Source of the DNA: Mesorhizobium sp.
GTDB taxonomy: Bacteria > Pseudomonadota > Alphaproteobacteria > Rhizobiales > Rhizobiaceae
Assembly: GCF_017306545.1 (NCBI RefSeq)
Contig: NZ_JAFKID010000015.1
Span: 62,001-126,000 of the forward strand
DNA length: 64,000 nt
Direction of reading: 5' to 3'
A program made the position numbers and the translations under genes. This document shows positions 47,233-60,033 of this stretch, piece by piece; position 1 is the stretch's first letter, and each line of letters opens with the position of its first letter. Below the pieces are notes generated by a model. The model was given only the letters and a program-made list of their open reading frames with translations, did not search any database and was not told where the DNA came from.

Positions 47233-48366
47233 TCAGGCATATAGGGCGATGTCGCCGCGCGCCCAGCCTTCGGTGATCTCGGCTGCGCGCGCCTCGAAGC
47301 GTTTCGCCTCGATGGCGGCGCGGATGTCTTGCATCAGGCTCTGGTAGTAGGCGAGGTTGTTCCAGGTCAGCAGCATGGCGCCCAGCGCCTCCTGCGAGCG
47401 CACCAGATGATGCAGGTAGGCGCGCGAATAGTCGCGCGCCGCCGGACAAGTGCTCTCCTCGTCCAGCGGACGCGGGTCGTCGGCATGGCGGGCATTGCGC
47501 AGGTTGACCTTGCCGCGCCGCGTATAGGCGAGGCCGTGGCGCCCTGCCCTTGTCGGCATCACGCAGTCGAACATGTCGATGCCGCGCGCCACCGATTTCA
47601 GGATATCGTCCGGCGTGCCGACGCCCATCAGGTAGCGCGGCTTGGCCGCCGGCAATTCGGGACAGGTTACATCCAGCATTTCCAGCATCACCGCCTGCGG
47701 CTCGCCGACGGCAAGGCCGCCGACGGCATAGCCCTTGAGGTCCATGGCGGCCAGCGCCTGCGCCGACCGGACCCGGAGCGCCGCGTCGTCGCCGCCCTGC
47801 ACGATGCCGAACATCGCCTTGCCGGGCTGGTCGCCGAAGGCGATCTTGCAGCGTTCGGCCCAGCGCAGCGACATTTCCATCGCGCGCTCGATTTCCTTCT
47901 TCTCAGCCGGCAGCCCCACGCATTCGTCGAGCTGCATCTGGATATCGGAATCGAGCAGGCCCTGGATCTCGATGGAGCGTTCCGGCGTCAGTTCGTAGCG
48001 CACGCCGTCGATATGCGAGCGGAAGGTGACGCCGCTTTCGGTGAGTTTTCTCAGTTTCGACAGCGACATGACCTGGAAACCGCCGGAATCGGTCAGGATC
48101 GGCCACGGCCAGCGGGCGAAGTCGTGCAGGCCGCCGAGCCGCGCCACGCGCTCGGCGCCCGGCCGCAGCATCAGGTGGTAGGTGTTGCCAAGGATGATGT
48201 CGGCGCCGACGCCGCGCACCTGCTCCATATACATGGCCTTGACGGTGCCGCCGGTACCGACGGGCATGAAGGCCGGCGTGCGGATCGTGCCGCGCGGCAT
48301 GGAGATTTCACCGCGCCGGGCCTTGCCGTCGGTGGCGAGAACGGAAAATGTGAAGGATTGGCTCAT
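47233..48366 (-). CDS. tgt: Queuine tRNA-ribosyltransferase
   Basis: 377 residues, [20 protein letters not shown]. Exchanges G34 in tRNA(GUN) for preQ1. Catalytic and substrate motifs: '[20 protein letters not shown]', '[20 protein letters not shown]' (Asp nucleophile region), '[17 protein letters not shown]'. The zinc site appears as [15 protein letters not shown]. It acts before QueA, whose gene lies 500 bases upstream on the same strand, with the GFA gene on the opposite strand between. Confidence 0.97.
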   Translation of the reverse strand: MSQSFTFSVLATDGKARRGEISMPRGTIRTPAFMPVGTGGTVKAMYMEQVRGVGADIILGNTYHLMLRPGAERVARLGGLHDFARWPWPILTDSGGFQVMSLSKLRKLTESGVTFRSHIDGVRYELTPERSIEIQGLLDSDIQMQLDECVGLPAEKKEIERAMEMSLRWAERCKIAFGDQPGKAMFGIVQGGDDAALRVRSAQALAAMDLKGYAVGGLAVGEPQAVMLEMLDVTCPELPAAKPRYLMGVGTPDDILKSVARGIDMFDCVMPTRAGRHGLAYTRRGKVNLRNARHADDPRPLDEESTCPAARDYSRAYLHHLVRSQEALGAMLLTWNNLAYYQSLMQDIRAAIEAKRFEARAAEITEGWARGDIALYA

Positions 48367-48488
48367 GTCCTGCCCTTAGCGGCGATGGCGTTCCAAGACA
48401 ATCGGCAGGCTGCGGGCCAGGGCGCATCGCCGCACGCCTTGCCCGGTCGGGTCCACCGGCATTCGCTGCCGCTGCGAGACGATGAGCC

Positions 48489-48884
48489 ATGATTGAGGGT
48501 TCCTGCCATTGCGGCGCTGTGCGCTGGCGCTTCGAGGCGACGCCGGAAGGCGCAACGGCCTGCAACTGCACGGTCTGCCGCCGCTACGGCGTGTTGTGGA
48601 TCTACGGTCATGAAGGCGAGGACGTCTTCGTATCCGGCCCGACAAGAGCCTATGCACGCGGCGAAAAGAACCTGAATTTCAATTTCTGCCCCGAATGCGG
48701 CTGCGTCGTCTCGTGGCGGGCGAACCGGGTGGGCAGGAAAAGCGGCCGGCGGCGGATGGCGGTCAATGTCAGGCTGGCCGAACCGGAAGCCGTCGCTGCC
48801 ATCCCCATCGATCATTTCGACGGGCTGCACAGTTTCGAGGACCTGCCGCGCGACGGCAGGTGCGTCGCCGACTACTGGTTCTGA
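48489..48884 (+). CDS. GFA family glutathione-dependent formaldehyde-activating-like protein
   Basis: 131 residues, [23 protein letters not shown] fold zinc ligands: [30 protein letters not shown]. Enzymes of this fold bind glutathione/formaldehyde adducts, but many members are uncharacterised. Sole plus-strand gene between tgt and queA, and overlaps the queA 3' end by 13 bases convergently. Confidence 0.9.
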   Translation: MIEGSCHCGAVRWRFEATPEGATACNCTVCRRYGVLWIYGHEGEDVFVSGPTRAYARGEKNLNFNFCPECGCVVSWRANRVGRKSGRRRMAVNVRLAEPEAVAAIPIDHFDGLHSFEDLPRDGRCVADYWF

Positions 48885-49972
48885 ACGCCGAATGGCCCTG
48901 CATTATCACGGAACAGCAGGCTCGCGTCGCCATAGGAATAAAAGCGGTAGCCGGCCTCAATGGCGTGGCGGTAGGCTCCGCGCATCGTCTCTAGTCCCGA
49001 AAACGCCGACACCAGCATGAACAGTGTCGAGCGCGGCAGGTGGAAGTTGGTCATCAGCATGTCCGCCGTGCGGAACCGGTAGCCCGGCGTGATGAAAATG
49101 TCGGTCGGACCGGACCATGGCTCGATCGTGCCGTCTTCTTTCGCCGCACTCTCCAGCAGGCGCAGCGAGGTGGTGCCGACCGCGACGATGCGCCCTCCTC
49201 TCGCCTTTGCCGCGTTCAACGCCGCCGCTGTTTGCGGCGAGACGAAACCGATCTCGGAATGCATCTTGTGGTCGGCGGTATCGTCGGCCTTGACCGGCAG
49301 GAAGGTGCCGGCGCCGACATGCAGGGTCACGAACCGGCGCTCGATGCCGGCGGCATCCAGTGCGGCGAACAGGTCCGGCGTGAAATGGAGCCCGGCGGTC
49401 GGGGCTGCTACTGCCCCTTCCTCCCGCGCATAAACGGTCTGGTAATCCTTAAGGTCGCGTGCGTCGTCGTCGCGCTTGGAGGCGATGTAGGGTGGCAGCG
49501 GAATGTGGCCGACGGCGTGCAGCGCTTCATCCAGGAAAGCGCCCGAGACGTCGAAGCCGAGCAGCGCTTCGCCGCCGTCGTGCTTTTCCAGCACCGTGGC
49601 ATCGAGTTGGCCGAGGAAGCAGGAATTGCCGTCATGGCCGAAATGGATACGGTCGCCGGCGGCGATCCGCTTGCCCGGCCGCATGAAGGCGAGCCACCGG
49701 TCCGGTGCGGTGCGCATGTGCAGCGTCGCCTCGACCTGCGAAACGTTCTCGCCGCGCCGGCGCAGGCCGCGCAACTGTGCCGGGATCACCTTGGTGTCGT
49801 TGAACACCAGCACATCGCCGGCCCTGAGCACCGATGGAAGGTCACGCACGGTGCGGTCAGCCAGTTTCTCGCCCGGCTTTACGACCAGCAGCCGCGCCGT
49901 GTCGCGCGGTTCAGCCGGACGCAACGCAATACGGTCTTCCGGCAGGTCGAAATCGAACAGGTCCACTTTCAT
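48872..49972 (-). CDS. queA: S-adenosylmethionine:tRNA ribosyltransferase-isomerase
   Basis: 366 residues from ATG 49972 ([20 protein letters not shown]). Transfers and isomerises ribose from SAM to preQ1-tRNA to give epoxyqueuosine. Motifs: '[19 protein letters not shown]', '[17 protein letters not shown]', '[17 protein letters not shown]', '[13 protein letters not shown]', '[19 protein letters not shown]'. Upstream codons in the frame are outside the family and not coding. Confidence 0.97.
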   Translation of the reverse strand: MKVDLFDFDLPEDRIALRPAEPRDTARLLVVKPGEKLADRTVRDLPSVLRAGDVLVFNDTKVIPAQLRGLRRRGENVSQVEATLHMRTAPDRWLAFMRPGKRIAAGDRIHFGHDGNSCFLGQLDATVLEKHDGGEALLGFDVSGAFLDEALHAVGHIPLPPYIASKRDDDARDLKDYQTVYAREEGAVAAPTAGLHFTPDLFAALDAAGIERRFVTLHVGAGTFLPVKADDTADHKMHSEIGFVSPQTAAALNAAKARGGRIVAVGTTSLRLLESAAKEDGTIEPWSGPTDIFITPGYRFRTADMLMTNFHLPRSTLFMLVSAFSGLETMRGAYRHAIEAGYRFYSYGDASLLFRDNAGPFGVQNQ

Positions 49973-50140
49973 GGCCGTGGCAATAGCCCGATCCGCGCCC
50001 TCCTGCCACCGTCTTGTTGCCGCGCGTCCAGGGCCGGTGGCAGGAGGCGAAGCGGATTGCCGGAGAACTACTTGCAAAATGCAATCAGATTGGTACCTTC
50101 AAGCCGCATTCGAAAGCCATCGGTCCGAGGAGAGAGTGGC

Positions 50141-50794
50141 ATGGGAAAAGTGCGCGTCGCCGGTTTCGGCGTTTCGCTCGACGGCTTTTCGGCCGGAACA
50201 GACCAGAGCCTCGAATTCCCGCTCGGCAAGCGAGGGCCGGAGATTTTCCAGTGGTTCTTTCCCACCAGGACGTTTCGTGCCATGCACGCCGAACCGGGCG
50301 GCCCGGAAGGAACAGAGGGCGTCGACAACGAATACGCCTTTCGCTCCATGGACGGCTTCGGCGCCTTCATTCTAGGTCGCAACATGTTTGGCCCGATCCG
50401 CGGCGAATGGCCGGACGATCAATGGAAGGGCTGGTGGGGTGACAACCCGCCCTATCATGCCCCGACTTTTATCCTCACGCATTACCCGCGCGATCCGATC
50501 GTCATGGACGGCGGCACGACGTTCTATTTCGTCACCGGCGGCATCCGGTCGGCGCTCGATCAGGCCACGGCGGCGGCGGGCGATCGCGACGTGAAGATCG
50601 GCGGCGGCGTTTCGACCGTGCGACAGTATTTGCAAGAGCGGCTGGTCGATGAGATGCACTTGGCCGTCAGCCCTGTCCTGCTGGGACAAGGCGAAAGCCT
50701 GTTCGCCGGTCTGGACCTTCGTGCGCTCGGCTATGCGGTCGCGTCGAAAGAGGCGTCCGACTACGCGACGCACGTCATGGTGACGAAGCAGTAG
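50141..50794 (+). CDS. Dihydrofolate reductase/RibD C-terminal family reductase
   Basis: 217 residues from ATG 50141 (MGKVRVAGFGVSLDGFSAGT), with AGGAGAGAG upstream. RibD C-domain/DHFR-like fold: 'GFGVSLDGFSAG' at the N terminus, 'FGAFILGRNMFGPIRG', 'TFYFVTGGIRSAL', 'IGGGVSTVRQYLQERLVDEM'. An NADPH-dependent reductase of unknown substrate; not the housekeeping folA. Plus-strand insert within a leftward gene group. Confidence 0.88.
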   Translation: MGKVRVAGFGVSLDGFSAGTDQSLEFPLGKRGPEIFQWFFPTRTFRAMHAEPGGPEGTEGVDNEYAFRSMDGFGAFILGRNMFGPIRGEWPDDQWKGWWGDNPPYHAPTFILTHYPRDPIVMDGGTTFYFVTGGIRSALDQATAAAGDRDVKIGGGVSTVRQYLQERLVDEMHLAVSPVLLGQGESLFAGLDLRALGYAVASKEASDYATHVMVTKQ

Positions 50795-50803
50795 CGGCGC
50801 GCC

Positions 50804-51250
50804 TCAGGTAAACCGCACCAGCAGCGCGCCGACCAGCAACAGCGCCGCACCGGCTACGCGGCCGAGCGAAATTTCGCGCACGGCGAAACCGAGGAACCCG
50901 ATGCGGTCCAGCAACATGCCGGCAATCAACTGGCCTGCGACGAGGAACGCCATCAGCGCGGCGGCGCCGATGCGCGGAATCAGGACGGTCGAGAGCGTGA
51001 CGTAGAAGCCGCCCAATATGCCGCCGATCACGAACAGCCATGGCGCGGGCGCCTTCCAATCGAGCGAAACGCCCTGGATGCGCGTCATGGCGACGGTGAC
51101 GATGCCGAGCACCACGGTGCCGGAGAGGAAAGAGAAGAAGGCGGCAGCCACAGGCAGGCCGAGCCCGCGCGCCAACTGCGCGTTGATCGGCGCCTGCACG
51201 GCAATGAAGGCGCCCGACAGAATGCCGAGCAGCGACCAGACCAGCGCCAT
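50804..51250 (-). CDS. DMT-type membrane protein (DUF606/YdcZ)
   Basis: 148 residues, MALVWSLLGILSGAFIAVQA. Five membrane segments; DUF606 pattern 'GAFIAVQAPINAQLARGLGLPVAAAFFSFLSGTVVL' partly visible and 'MAFLVAGQLIAGMLLDRIG'. Half-size relatives of the drug/metabolite transporter group; substrate unknown. Just downstream of ppiB. Confidence 0.85.
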   Translation of the reverse strand: MALVWSLLGILSGAFIAVQAPINAQLARGLGLPVAAAFFSFLSGTVVLGIVTVAMTRIQGVSLDWKAPAPWLFVIGGILGGFYVTLSTVLIPRIGAAALMAFLVAGQLIAGMLLDRIGFLGFAVREISLGRVAGAALLLVGALLVRFT

Positions 51251-51277
51251 CGCCGCCGTTCTCCCGTTTCGGCGGCG

Positions 51278-51793
51278 TCAGGCCGCGACGTCGGCCGCGA
51301 CCTTCAGCGACACGATCTTGTCGGGATTCTTGACCGGCTCGCCGCGTTCGATCTTGTCGACGTTCTCCATGCCTTCGATAACCTGACCCCAGACCGTGTA
51401 CTGCCGGTTCAGGAAGGCGGCGTCGTCGAAGCAGATGAAGAACTGCGAGTTGGCCGAATTCGGGTTCTGGGCGCGCGCCATCGAACAGGTGCCGCGGCCG
51501 TGATTGGCGTTGGAGAATTCGGCTTTCAGGTCCGGCTTGTCCGAGCCGCCCATGCCCGCGCGTGACGGTGCGAAAGACGGCTTGGACGAATTGCCGAACT
51601 TGACGTCGCCGGTCTGCGCCATGAAGCCGTCGATGACGCGGTGGAAGACCACGCCGTCATAAGCGCCTTCGCGCGCCAGTTCCTTGATGCGGGCGACATG
51701 GCCCGGCGCCAGATCGGGAAACATTTCGATGACGACCTTACCCTTGGTCGTCTCCATGACGAGCGCGTTCTTGCGGTCCTTGATTTCAGCCAT
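51278..51793 (-). CDS. ppiB: Cytosolic cyclophilin, peptidyl-prolyl cis-trans isomerase B
   Basis: 171 residues, MAEIKDRKNALVMETTKGKV, no signal peptide. Cyclophilin core: 'YDGVVFHRVIDGFMAQTGDV', 'GRGTCSMARAQNPNSANSQF', 'FFICFDDAAFLNRQYTVWGQ'. Catalyses proline isomerisation in folding. Tandem with the secreted paralogue upstream and likely one transcript. Confidence 0.94.
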   Translation of the reverse strand: MAEIKDRKNALVMETTKGKVVIEMFPDLAPGHVARIKELAREGAYDGVVFHRVIDGFMAQTGDVKFGNSSKPSFAPSRAGMGGSDKPDLKAEFSNANHGRGTCSMARAQNPNSANSQFFICFDDAAFLNRQYTVWGQVIEGMENVDKIERGEPVKNPDKIVSLKVAADVAA

Positions 51794-51820
51794 ATGAAAA
51801 TCCTTTCGTGATTGGATGAA

Positions 51821-52405
51821 TTACTTGTCCGACGCGATGCGGACCTTGAGCATGCGGTCCGGGTCGGTCACGGCGCCGTTCTGCGCGTCGTCGCCCTTCT
51901 TGATCTTGTCGACGGCTTCCATGCCGCTCTCGACCTCGCCGACGATGGTGTACTGGCCGTCGAGCGGCGGCGCCGGCGCGAACATGATGAAGAACTGCGA
52001 ATTGGCCGAGTTCGGGTCCTGCGCGCGCGCCATGCCGACGACGCCGCGCACGAAATGCGCCTTGGTGGTGAATTCGGCCGGCAGGTCCGGCAGGTCAGAT
52101 CCGCCGGTGCCGGCACGGCTCGGATCATAGCCCTTCTTCATGTTGCCGAATTTGACGTCGCCGGTCTGAGCCATGAAGCCGTCGATGACACGGTGGAAGG
52201 CGACGTTGTCGTAAGCGTGCTCGCGCACCAGCTTCTTGATCTGGGCGACATGCTTGGGGGCGAGGTCGGGCCGCAGCGCGACCGTCACGTCGCCGTCCTT
52301 CAGCGTGATGACCATGGTGTTTTCCGCATCGGCGGCGAGAGCCGAAATGGAGCCGGCGGCAAGGCCGGCGAGAACGACGAAGGCGGCGAGGCCCTTGAAC
52401 TTCAT
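51821..52405 (-). CDS. ppiA: Periplasmic cyclophilin, peptidyl-prolyl cis-trans isomerase A
   Basis: 194 residues from ATG 52405 (MKFKGLAAFVVLAGLAAGSI) with a cleavable signal peptide ending ALAADA. Cyclophilin core: 'YDNVAFHRVIDGFMAQTGDV', 'RGVVGMARAQDPNSANSQFF'. Assists folding in the periplasm. Lies between coaD and ppiB with 19- and 27-base gaps, in one operon. Confidence 0.94.
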   Translation of the reverse strand: MKFKGLAAFVVLAGLAAGSISALAADAENTMVITLKDGDVTVALRPDLAPKHVAQIKKLVREHAYDNVAFHRVIDGFMAQTGDVKFGNMKKGYDPSRAGTGGSDLPDLPAEFTTKAHFVRGVVGMARAQDPNSANSQFFIMFAPAPPLDGQYTIVGEVESGMEAVDKIKKGDDAQNGAVTDPDRMLKVRIASDK

Positions 52406-52424
52406 GGAGTGTCTCCGAGAGATC

Positions 52425-52925
52425 CTATTTCGCGAATTTGGCGACGAGCGCCGGCGCGACAGCAACCGGCACGAAGGGGCGGATGTCGCCGCCCATCGAA
52501 GCAATCTGGCGCACGAGTGTGGCGGTAATGGTGCGCACCGAGGGGCTTGCCGGCAAAAACACCGTTTGCAGATCCGGCGCCATCGTCTCGTTCATGCCGG
52601 CCATCTGCATCTCGTAGTCGAGGTCGGTGCCGTCGCGCAGGCCGCGGATCATGATGGAGCAGCCGTGCTTGCGCGCCGCGTCCACCACCAGTCCGTCGAA
52701 GGCGACGACCTTGATGCGGCCGCGGTCGGCGCCCAACTCCGCTTTCGAGACGGCTTCGATCAGCGCCACGCGCTCCTCGAACGAAAACAGCGGCTTCTTG
52801 CCCGGATGGATGCCGATGGCGGCATAGACGGTATCGGCCACCGCCAATGAGGCCTTGAGCACGTCGAGGTGCCCGTTGGTCAGCGGGTCGAAGGAGCCGG
52901 CGTAAATGGCGGTGCGTTCGCTCAT
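52425..52925 (-). CDS. coaD: Phosphopantetheine adenylyltransferase
   Basis: 166 residues, [20 protein letters not shown]. Makes dephospho-CoA from phosphopantetheine and ATP. Nucleotidyltransferase motif [12 protein letters not shown] (His19), '[20 protein letters not shown]' and '[20 protein letters not shown]' (ISSTxxR-like). Full length. First gene of the coaD-ppiA-ppiB run. Confidence 0.97.
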   Translation of the reverse strand: MSERTAIYAGSFDPLTNGHLDVLKASLAVADTVYAAIGIHPGKKPLFSFEERVALIEAVSKAELGADRGRIKVVAFDGLVVDAARKHGCSIMIRGLRDGTDLDYEMQMAGMNETMAPDLQTVFLPASPSVRTITATLVRQIASMGGDIRPFVPVAVAPALVAKFAK

Positions 52926-52998
52926 GGCAGGCTTCTAGCCGGGCGATCTTTCAAAGGCAATTCGCCTTGCCAGGGTTTGTTGGCAAGGCAGCATAGAC

Positions 52999-54051
52999 TC
53001 ACGGCACGCGGCTGCCTGCATATTCATCCGCCGTCGCCGGCTGGACCAGAACTGTGGCCGCCGGCGCCTGGAGTTCCCACCGTATGTGTCCCGGCTCCCG
53101 CGTAATCGCGCTTGTGCCGCTCATCGACTGAGGGGCTATGCGCTGGAGCACGACGTTTCCGAAGCCGCGCCGCGCCATGTCGGCCTCTGTCTGCCTCGGC
53201 ACCGACGTTTCCTCCCAGACGAGATGGAATTCGTCTCCTTGCTCCCCACGCTTCACCACCTGCCACGCGATCGATATGAGCCCGGTCGTGTCGGTCAGCG
53301 CGCCGTATTTGGCAGCGTTGGTCCCCAGTTCATGGATGGCCATGCCGAGATATTGCACGGCGTTCGGCGTCAGCATGACGAGGGGGCCGGAAAGCGTGAC
53401 GCGCTCCTCATGGCCGAACGGCCGCAAATGCTCCTGCACCAGTTCGAACAGGCTGGCGCCCGACCAATCCGACGACACGAGCAGATCGTGCGACCGCGAC
53501 AGGCCGGTGATGCGCTCGCGAACATGCTCGATGAATTCGTCCTTGTCGGCCGTCCTGTTCGCCGTTTCCCGAATGACCGAAAGAATGACCGCGAATTGAT
53601 TCTTCACCCGGTGGTTGACCTCGCGAAGCAGCGTGCGAATGCGCCGTTCGTTCTCCCTTTTCTCGGTAATGTCGCGGGCGATCTTCGACGCCCCGACAAT
53701 TCGTCCCGCTGAGTCCTTGATCGGCGATATGGTCAGGGAGACGAAGACGAGCGTGCCGTCCTTGCGCTGACGCACGGTATCGAAGCTGGTGACCGGCTCG
53801 CCCCGCTTGATTCGCTCGATGATGTCGATTTCTTCGCTGCGCAGCCCGTCGGGAATGAGCATCAGCACCGACTGGCCGATCGCTTCCTCCGCCGTGTAGC
53901 CGAACATTCTCTGGGCGGCAGGGTTCCAGTCCGTGATGATGCTGTCCAGGTCCTTGCCGACGATGGCGTCGAACGAGGAATCGACGATCGCCACCAACCG
54001 GGCTTCCGCCGTCAGGCTGGCCTTTGGATGAAGTCCGGGAATCTCTGCCAT
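52999..54051 (-). CDS. PAS-domain sensor histidine kinase, HWE/HisKA_2 type
   Basis: 350 residues from ATG 54051 (MAEIPGLHPKASLTAEARLV). PAS/PAC domain at about 20-140 (DSSFDAIVGKDLDSIITDWN, FGYTAEEAIGQSVLMLIPDG, ASKIARDITEKRENERRIR). Then the HWE/HisKA_2-type dimerisation box 'LLREVNHRVKNQFAVILSVI' with the phospho-acceptor His, and an ATPase region with 'GMAIHELGTNAAKYGAL'. No membrane segment, so a soluble sensor. No response regulator adjacent. Confidence 0.9.
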   Translation of the reverse strand: MAEIPGLHPKASLTAEARLVAIVDSSFDAIVGKDLDSIITDWNPAAQRMFGYTAEEAIGQSVLMLIPDGLRSEEIDIIERIKRGEPVTSFDTVRQRKDGTLVFVSLTISPIKDSAGRIVGASKIARDITEKRENERRIRTLLREVNHRVKNQFAVILSVIRETANRTADKDEFIEHVRERITGLSRSHDLLVSSDWSGASLFELVQEHLRPFGHEERVTLSGPLVMLTPNAVQYLGMAIHELGTNAAKYGALTDTTGLISIAWQVVKRGEQGDEFHLVWEETSVPRQTEADMARRGFGNVVLQRIAPQSMSGTSAITREPGHIRWELQAPAATVLVQPATADEYAGSRVP

Positions 54052-54282
54052 CCGGCTAAAATATTGCGCCGCAGCGAAAAGAAAAGCTGTCTCCCCGCTC
54101 GATCGAACCCGTCCGCCGTGAACCATTCGGAAACCATGAACCACAGATGAACGGCTTGGTCAGAACCGGTTAAACCATCGGCGTGTACACATGATCGTGT
54201 GGGTGAAACCAATTCGCGGCGTGGCCGTTATTGGGGAAACCAAAGGCAGAATGCTGATTGGCAACCATGAAAGGCTCCAGCC

Positions 54283-54417
54283 ATGATGATCTTCATGCTC
54301 GCCGCCGCAATGACCGTCGCCATGCTGATTGCCACCGTATTCGGCATGCATCAGGAAGCGCAGCGCCTCAAATATGAGCCCCGGCGCATCGACCGCTTCG
54401 GCCACCGCCGTTTCTGA
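54283..54417 (+). CDS. Small membrane protein, 44 residues
   Basis: Frame from ATG 54283 (MMIFMLAAAMTVAMLIATVF) with AAAGG about ten bases upstream. One N-terminal membrane segment and a basic C-terminal tail (LKYEPRRIDRFGHRRF). It lies alone on the plus strand between the kinase and acetyltransferase genes. Composition and start look real, but no family is recognised. Confidence 0.5.
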   Translation: MMIFMLAAAMTVAMLIATVFGMHQEAQRLKYEPRRIDRFGHRRF

Positions 54418-54444
54418 GCCGGACAGGATTGCCAGTGTCGCCGG

Positions 54445-54935
54445 CTACGGCCGCGCGTCCACCCGTTTGGCCATGTCCACAAGCGTCCACCCAGGACGCA
54501 CCGGATTGGGGCGCCGTCCCGTCTCCGTGAAGCCGAAGGCGCCGTAGAGCGCGATGTTCTTTTCCATGCGCGCATTGGTGTAAAGCCGGACTTCCGGCAG
54601 GTGCGCCGCCCTGGCACGGTTTTCGGCCCATCGCAGCAGCCGGACGCCGAACCCCCTGCCCTGAAAGCGCGGCGATACCGCCACGCTGAAAATCATCATG
54701 TGATCGGCCTCGGTTTCCAGCACGATCACGCCGGCTAGCTCGCCGCCGCTCTCCAGCAGCCACACGCCATCGGCGGCGATATGCGGCCGATAATCTTCCG
54801 TCACCGGGATCGGCGGCGCGTCGAACAGTTGCGTATAGGGCCGATAGGCTTCTTCGGTCAGCGCCTCGATGGCCGTGCGGTCATCCGGCGCGGCGAGCCG
54901 AATGACGGCGTCCTGATGCGCCTCTGAAGACGGGC

Positions 54936-54939
<4 letters not shown>
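54445..54939 (-). CDS. GNAT family N-acetyltransferase
   Basis: 164 residues, [24 protein letters not shown] core: '[20 protein letters not shown]' (acetyl-CoA loop) and '[20 protein letters not shown]'. Substrate unknown. ATGA overlap with gyrA at 54936-54939, so it is translationally coupled downstream of gyrase A. Confidence 0.9.
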
Positions 54940-57716
<2,777 letters not shown>

Positions 57717-58101
57717 AACAGATCACGCGGAAAAGGAATCACTGACCGTTTATATAGGATCGCCGCCCGTTTCTCCAATGCTGCGAGGGTTTTTACGGGG
57801 CGAAAAGCGCGGTTTTCCAACGCTCATTTCGCCTTTTCTTTCAACGGGATATCAAATGCACTCGAAAAGCCTCCGCAACTGCCAAAATGCCGGCTGGAAA
57901 GGTAGAGGAAATAGCCCGGAGACCAGCCGGGAGAGGAATGCCAGGCGGCGGGCGCGAACACCATCGGAAGATTTGGCGGCTGGCTTCCGCAGGTTCCGCG
58001 ACCCGCTGCCGGCGGCGGCCGGAATTCGAGACCTTGCCCCGTTTCCATCGGCCGCGCTTTGCTCTACGAATAGGATGCGTAAAAGGTCCGGCGGGGCGGC
58101 C
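57717..58101. other. Divergent promoter region between gyrA and marC
   Basis: 385 bases without a credible gene. The part next to gyrA is AT-rich (TTTATATAGGATC on the plus strand) and may hold its promoter. The rest is GC-rich, with a small inverted repeat around 57916-57932 (GGAGACCAGCCGGGAG region). Nothing else recognised. Confidence 0.5.
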
Positions 58102-58731
58102 ATGCCGAATTTCGATAGTCTCTTCAACGCCTTCGTCACCATACTGGTGACGATCGACCCGCCCGGTCTGGCACCGCTGTTCCTGGCCGTGACGCGCGGC
58201 ATGAACCGCGACCAGCGCCGTCAGGTTTCGGTGCGCGCCTCGGTCATCGGCTTTTCGGTGATGGCTCTGTTTGCCATTGCCGGCGCTTCGATCCTGTCGG
58301 TGTTCGGCATCACGCTGCCGGCCTTCCGGGTGGCCGGCGGATTCTTGCTGTTCTTCATCGCCTTCGAAATGGTGTTTGAGCGCCGCCAGGACCGCAAAGA
58401 GAAGATCTCCGACGTGGCGATCACCCGCGACCACATCCACAACATCGCCGCCTTCCCGCTGGCGATCCCGTTGATCGCCGGACCGGGTGCGATTTCAGCC
58501 ACCGTACTTCTCTCCGGATCGTTTCAGGGCATCGTGGCGCAGGCGGCCCTGGTCGGCATCATCTTCCTGTGCCTGGTCATCACCTACCTGGTGTTCGTTC
58601 TATCCGAGCGCATCGACCGCGTGCTCGGCCAGACCGGCCGCTCGATCCTGACCCGCCTGCTCGGCGTCATCCTGGCGGCGTTGGCCGTGCAGTTCGTCGC
58701 CGACGGCATCAAGGCGCTGGCCGCGGGATAA
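58102..58731 (+). CDS. marC: MarC family membrane protein
   Basis: 209 residues from ATG 58102 (MPNFDSLFNAFVTILVTIDP). Six membrane segments; signature 'FVTILVTIDPPGLAPLFLAV' and 'AFPLAIPLIAGPGAISATVL' as in MarC/YchE. Function uncertain; despite the name the family is not a proven antibiotic resistance factor. Divergent from gyrA. Confidence 0.92.
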   Translation: MPNFDSLFNAFVTILVTIDPPGLAPLFLAVTRGMNRDQRRQVSVRASVIGFSVMALFAIAGASILSVFGITLPAFRVAGGFLLFFIAFEMVFERRQDRKEKISDVAITRDHIHNIAAFPLAIPLIAGPGAISATVLLSGSFQGIVAQAALVGIIFLCLVITYLVFVLSERIDRVLGQTGRSILTRLLGVILAALAVQFVADGIKALAAG

Positions 58732-58766
58732 CGGCGTTCCGACGCTTCTCGCTCCGGTCGGCCGCG

Positions 58767-59192
58767 CTACTTCGCAGCGGTGTCGATCACCTCGAAATCG
58801 TGCGTGAGCGTCGCTGTCTTCGCCATCATCGCAGAGGCCGAGCAGTATTTGCCGATGGACAGGTCGATCGCCCGCTTCACCTTGTCATGCGAGAGCGCCC
58901 GGCCCTTGACCACGAAATGCATATGGATGCGGGTAAACACCCGCGGCTCCGTTTCAGCCCGATCGGCATCCAGCTCGACGACGCAATCCTCGATCGCCTC
59001 CCGCCCCTTTTCGAGAATATGGACGACATCGTAGGCGGAGCATCCGCCGGTGCCGATAAGCACCAGTTCCATCGGGCTCGGTCCGGGCGTGCGGCCCTCG
59101 GGGCCGGGTGCGGTTCCCAGCACCAGCTTGTGGCCGCTACCGGATTCACCGACGAAGGTTCTTTCTTCAACCCACTTGACCCGTGCCTTCAC
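58767..59192 (-). CDS. OsmC family protein (YhfA-like)
   Basis: 141 residues, MKARVKWVEERTFVGESGSG. OsmC fold: 'GPSPMELVLIGTGGCSAYDV' with catalytic-type Cys, and 'KYCSASAMMAKTATLTHDF' with the second Cys. Resembles the YhfA-type branch more than peroxidase Ohr. May reduce organic hydroperoxides; activity inferred from the two Cys. Confidence 0.88.
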   Translation of the reverse strand: MKARVKWVEERTFVGESGSGHKLVLGTAPGPEGRTPGPSPMELVLIGTGGCSAYDVVHILEKGREAIEDCVVELDADRAETEPRVFTRIHMHFVVKGRALSHDKVKRAIDLSIGKYCSASAMMAKTATLTHDFEVIDTAAK

Positions 59193-59237
59193 AGGACCGT
59201 CCCCTAGCCGAAACGCTCTCTACCAACCGTCCTGCGC

Positions 59238-59765
59238 TCAGAACGGAATCTCGTCGTCCAGTTCGCGCGAAGCGCCGCCGCCACCACCCCGGCTGCCGCC
59301 GGCGGGCGCACGGCTGGCGCCGTAATCGCTCGGCCCGGACTGGCCGAAATTGTCACGGTTGCCGCCCGAATAACCGACCTGGCCGCCGCTCTGCCCGCCT
59401 TCGCCGCCTTGCCCGCGCGCGTCGAGCATCTGCAATTCGCCGCGGAACTTTTGCAGCACCACCTCGGTCGTGTAGCGCTCCTGGCCGCTCTGGTCCTGCC
59501 ATTTGCGGGTCTGCAACTGACCCTCGACATAGACCTTCATGCCCTTCTTCAGATATTGCTCGGCGACCTTGGCCAACTGGTCGTTGAAGACCACGACGTT
59601 ATGCCATTCGGTCTTTTCCCTGCGTTCGCCGGAATTCTTGTCCCGCCATGTCTCCGACGTGGCGATGCGGAAATTAACGACTGGATCGCCGGAGTTCAGC
59701 CGGCGGATTTCCGGATCGGCACCCAGGTTGCCCACCAGGATGACCTTGTTGACGCTGCCAGCCAT
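59238..59765 (-). CDS. ssb: Single-stranded DNA-binding protein
   Basis: 175 residues from ATG 59765 ([20 protein letters not shown]). OB fold at 5-110 ('[20 protein letters not shown]', '[20 protein letters not shown]'), then Gly/Gln-rich linker and the acidic tip ELDDEIPF that recruits replication and repair partners. An SOS box lies 100 bases upstream (59866-59880). Upstream in-frame codons are not coding. Confidence 0.97.
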   Translation of the reverse strand: MAGSVNKVILVGNLGADPEIRRLNSGDPVVNFRIATSETWRDKNSGERREKTEWHNVVVFNDQLAKVAEQYLKKGMKVYVEGQLQTRKWQDQSGQERYTTEVVLQKFRGELQMLDARGQGGEGGQSGGQVGYSGGNRDNFGQSGPSDYGASRAPAGGSRGGGGGASRELDDEIPF

Positions 59766-59865
59766 GAACTTTCTCCACGCTCGTCCGAAACCAGTTTGTT
59801 CTAGCCACCTTACAGCCTGCACGGCCACGATGCCCGTCCCGCAGCCGCTTTCCCACAGTGTTTTT

Positions 59866-59880
59866 GTTCTCTTTATGTTC
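59866..59880 (-). promoter_or_regulatory. LexA/SOS box upstream of ssb
   Basis: GTTCTCTTTATGTTC, i.e. GTTC-N7-GTTC, the LexA-binding motif of alphaproteobacteria, in the promoter region of ssb (start 59765). The divergent secreted-protein gene begins about 150 bases away. Confidence 0.85.
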
Positions 59881-60033
59881 TAGCCATCGAATTCTCCCCC
59901 GTCAAGGATGGATGGCATCGATCGAAGCGAGGCCGGCCTTCGGCCGGATGCGGGCGGTGCCGCATAACGACCGGCATCCCGTTTTGGATGCAGCATGCTG
60001 GAACATTTCCGCCCCCGCTATTATGGTATGGCC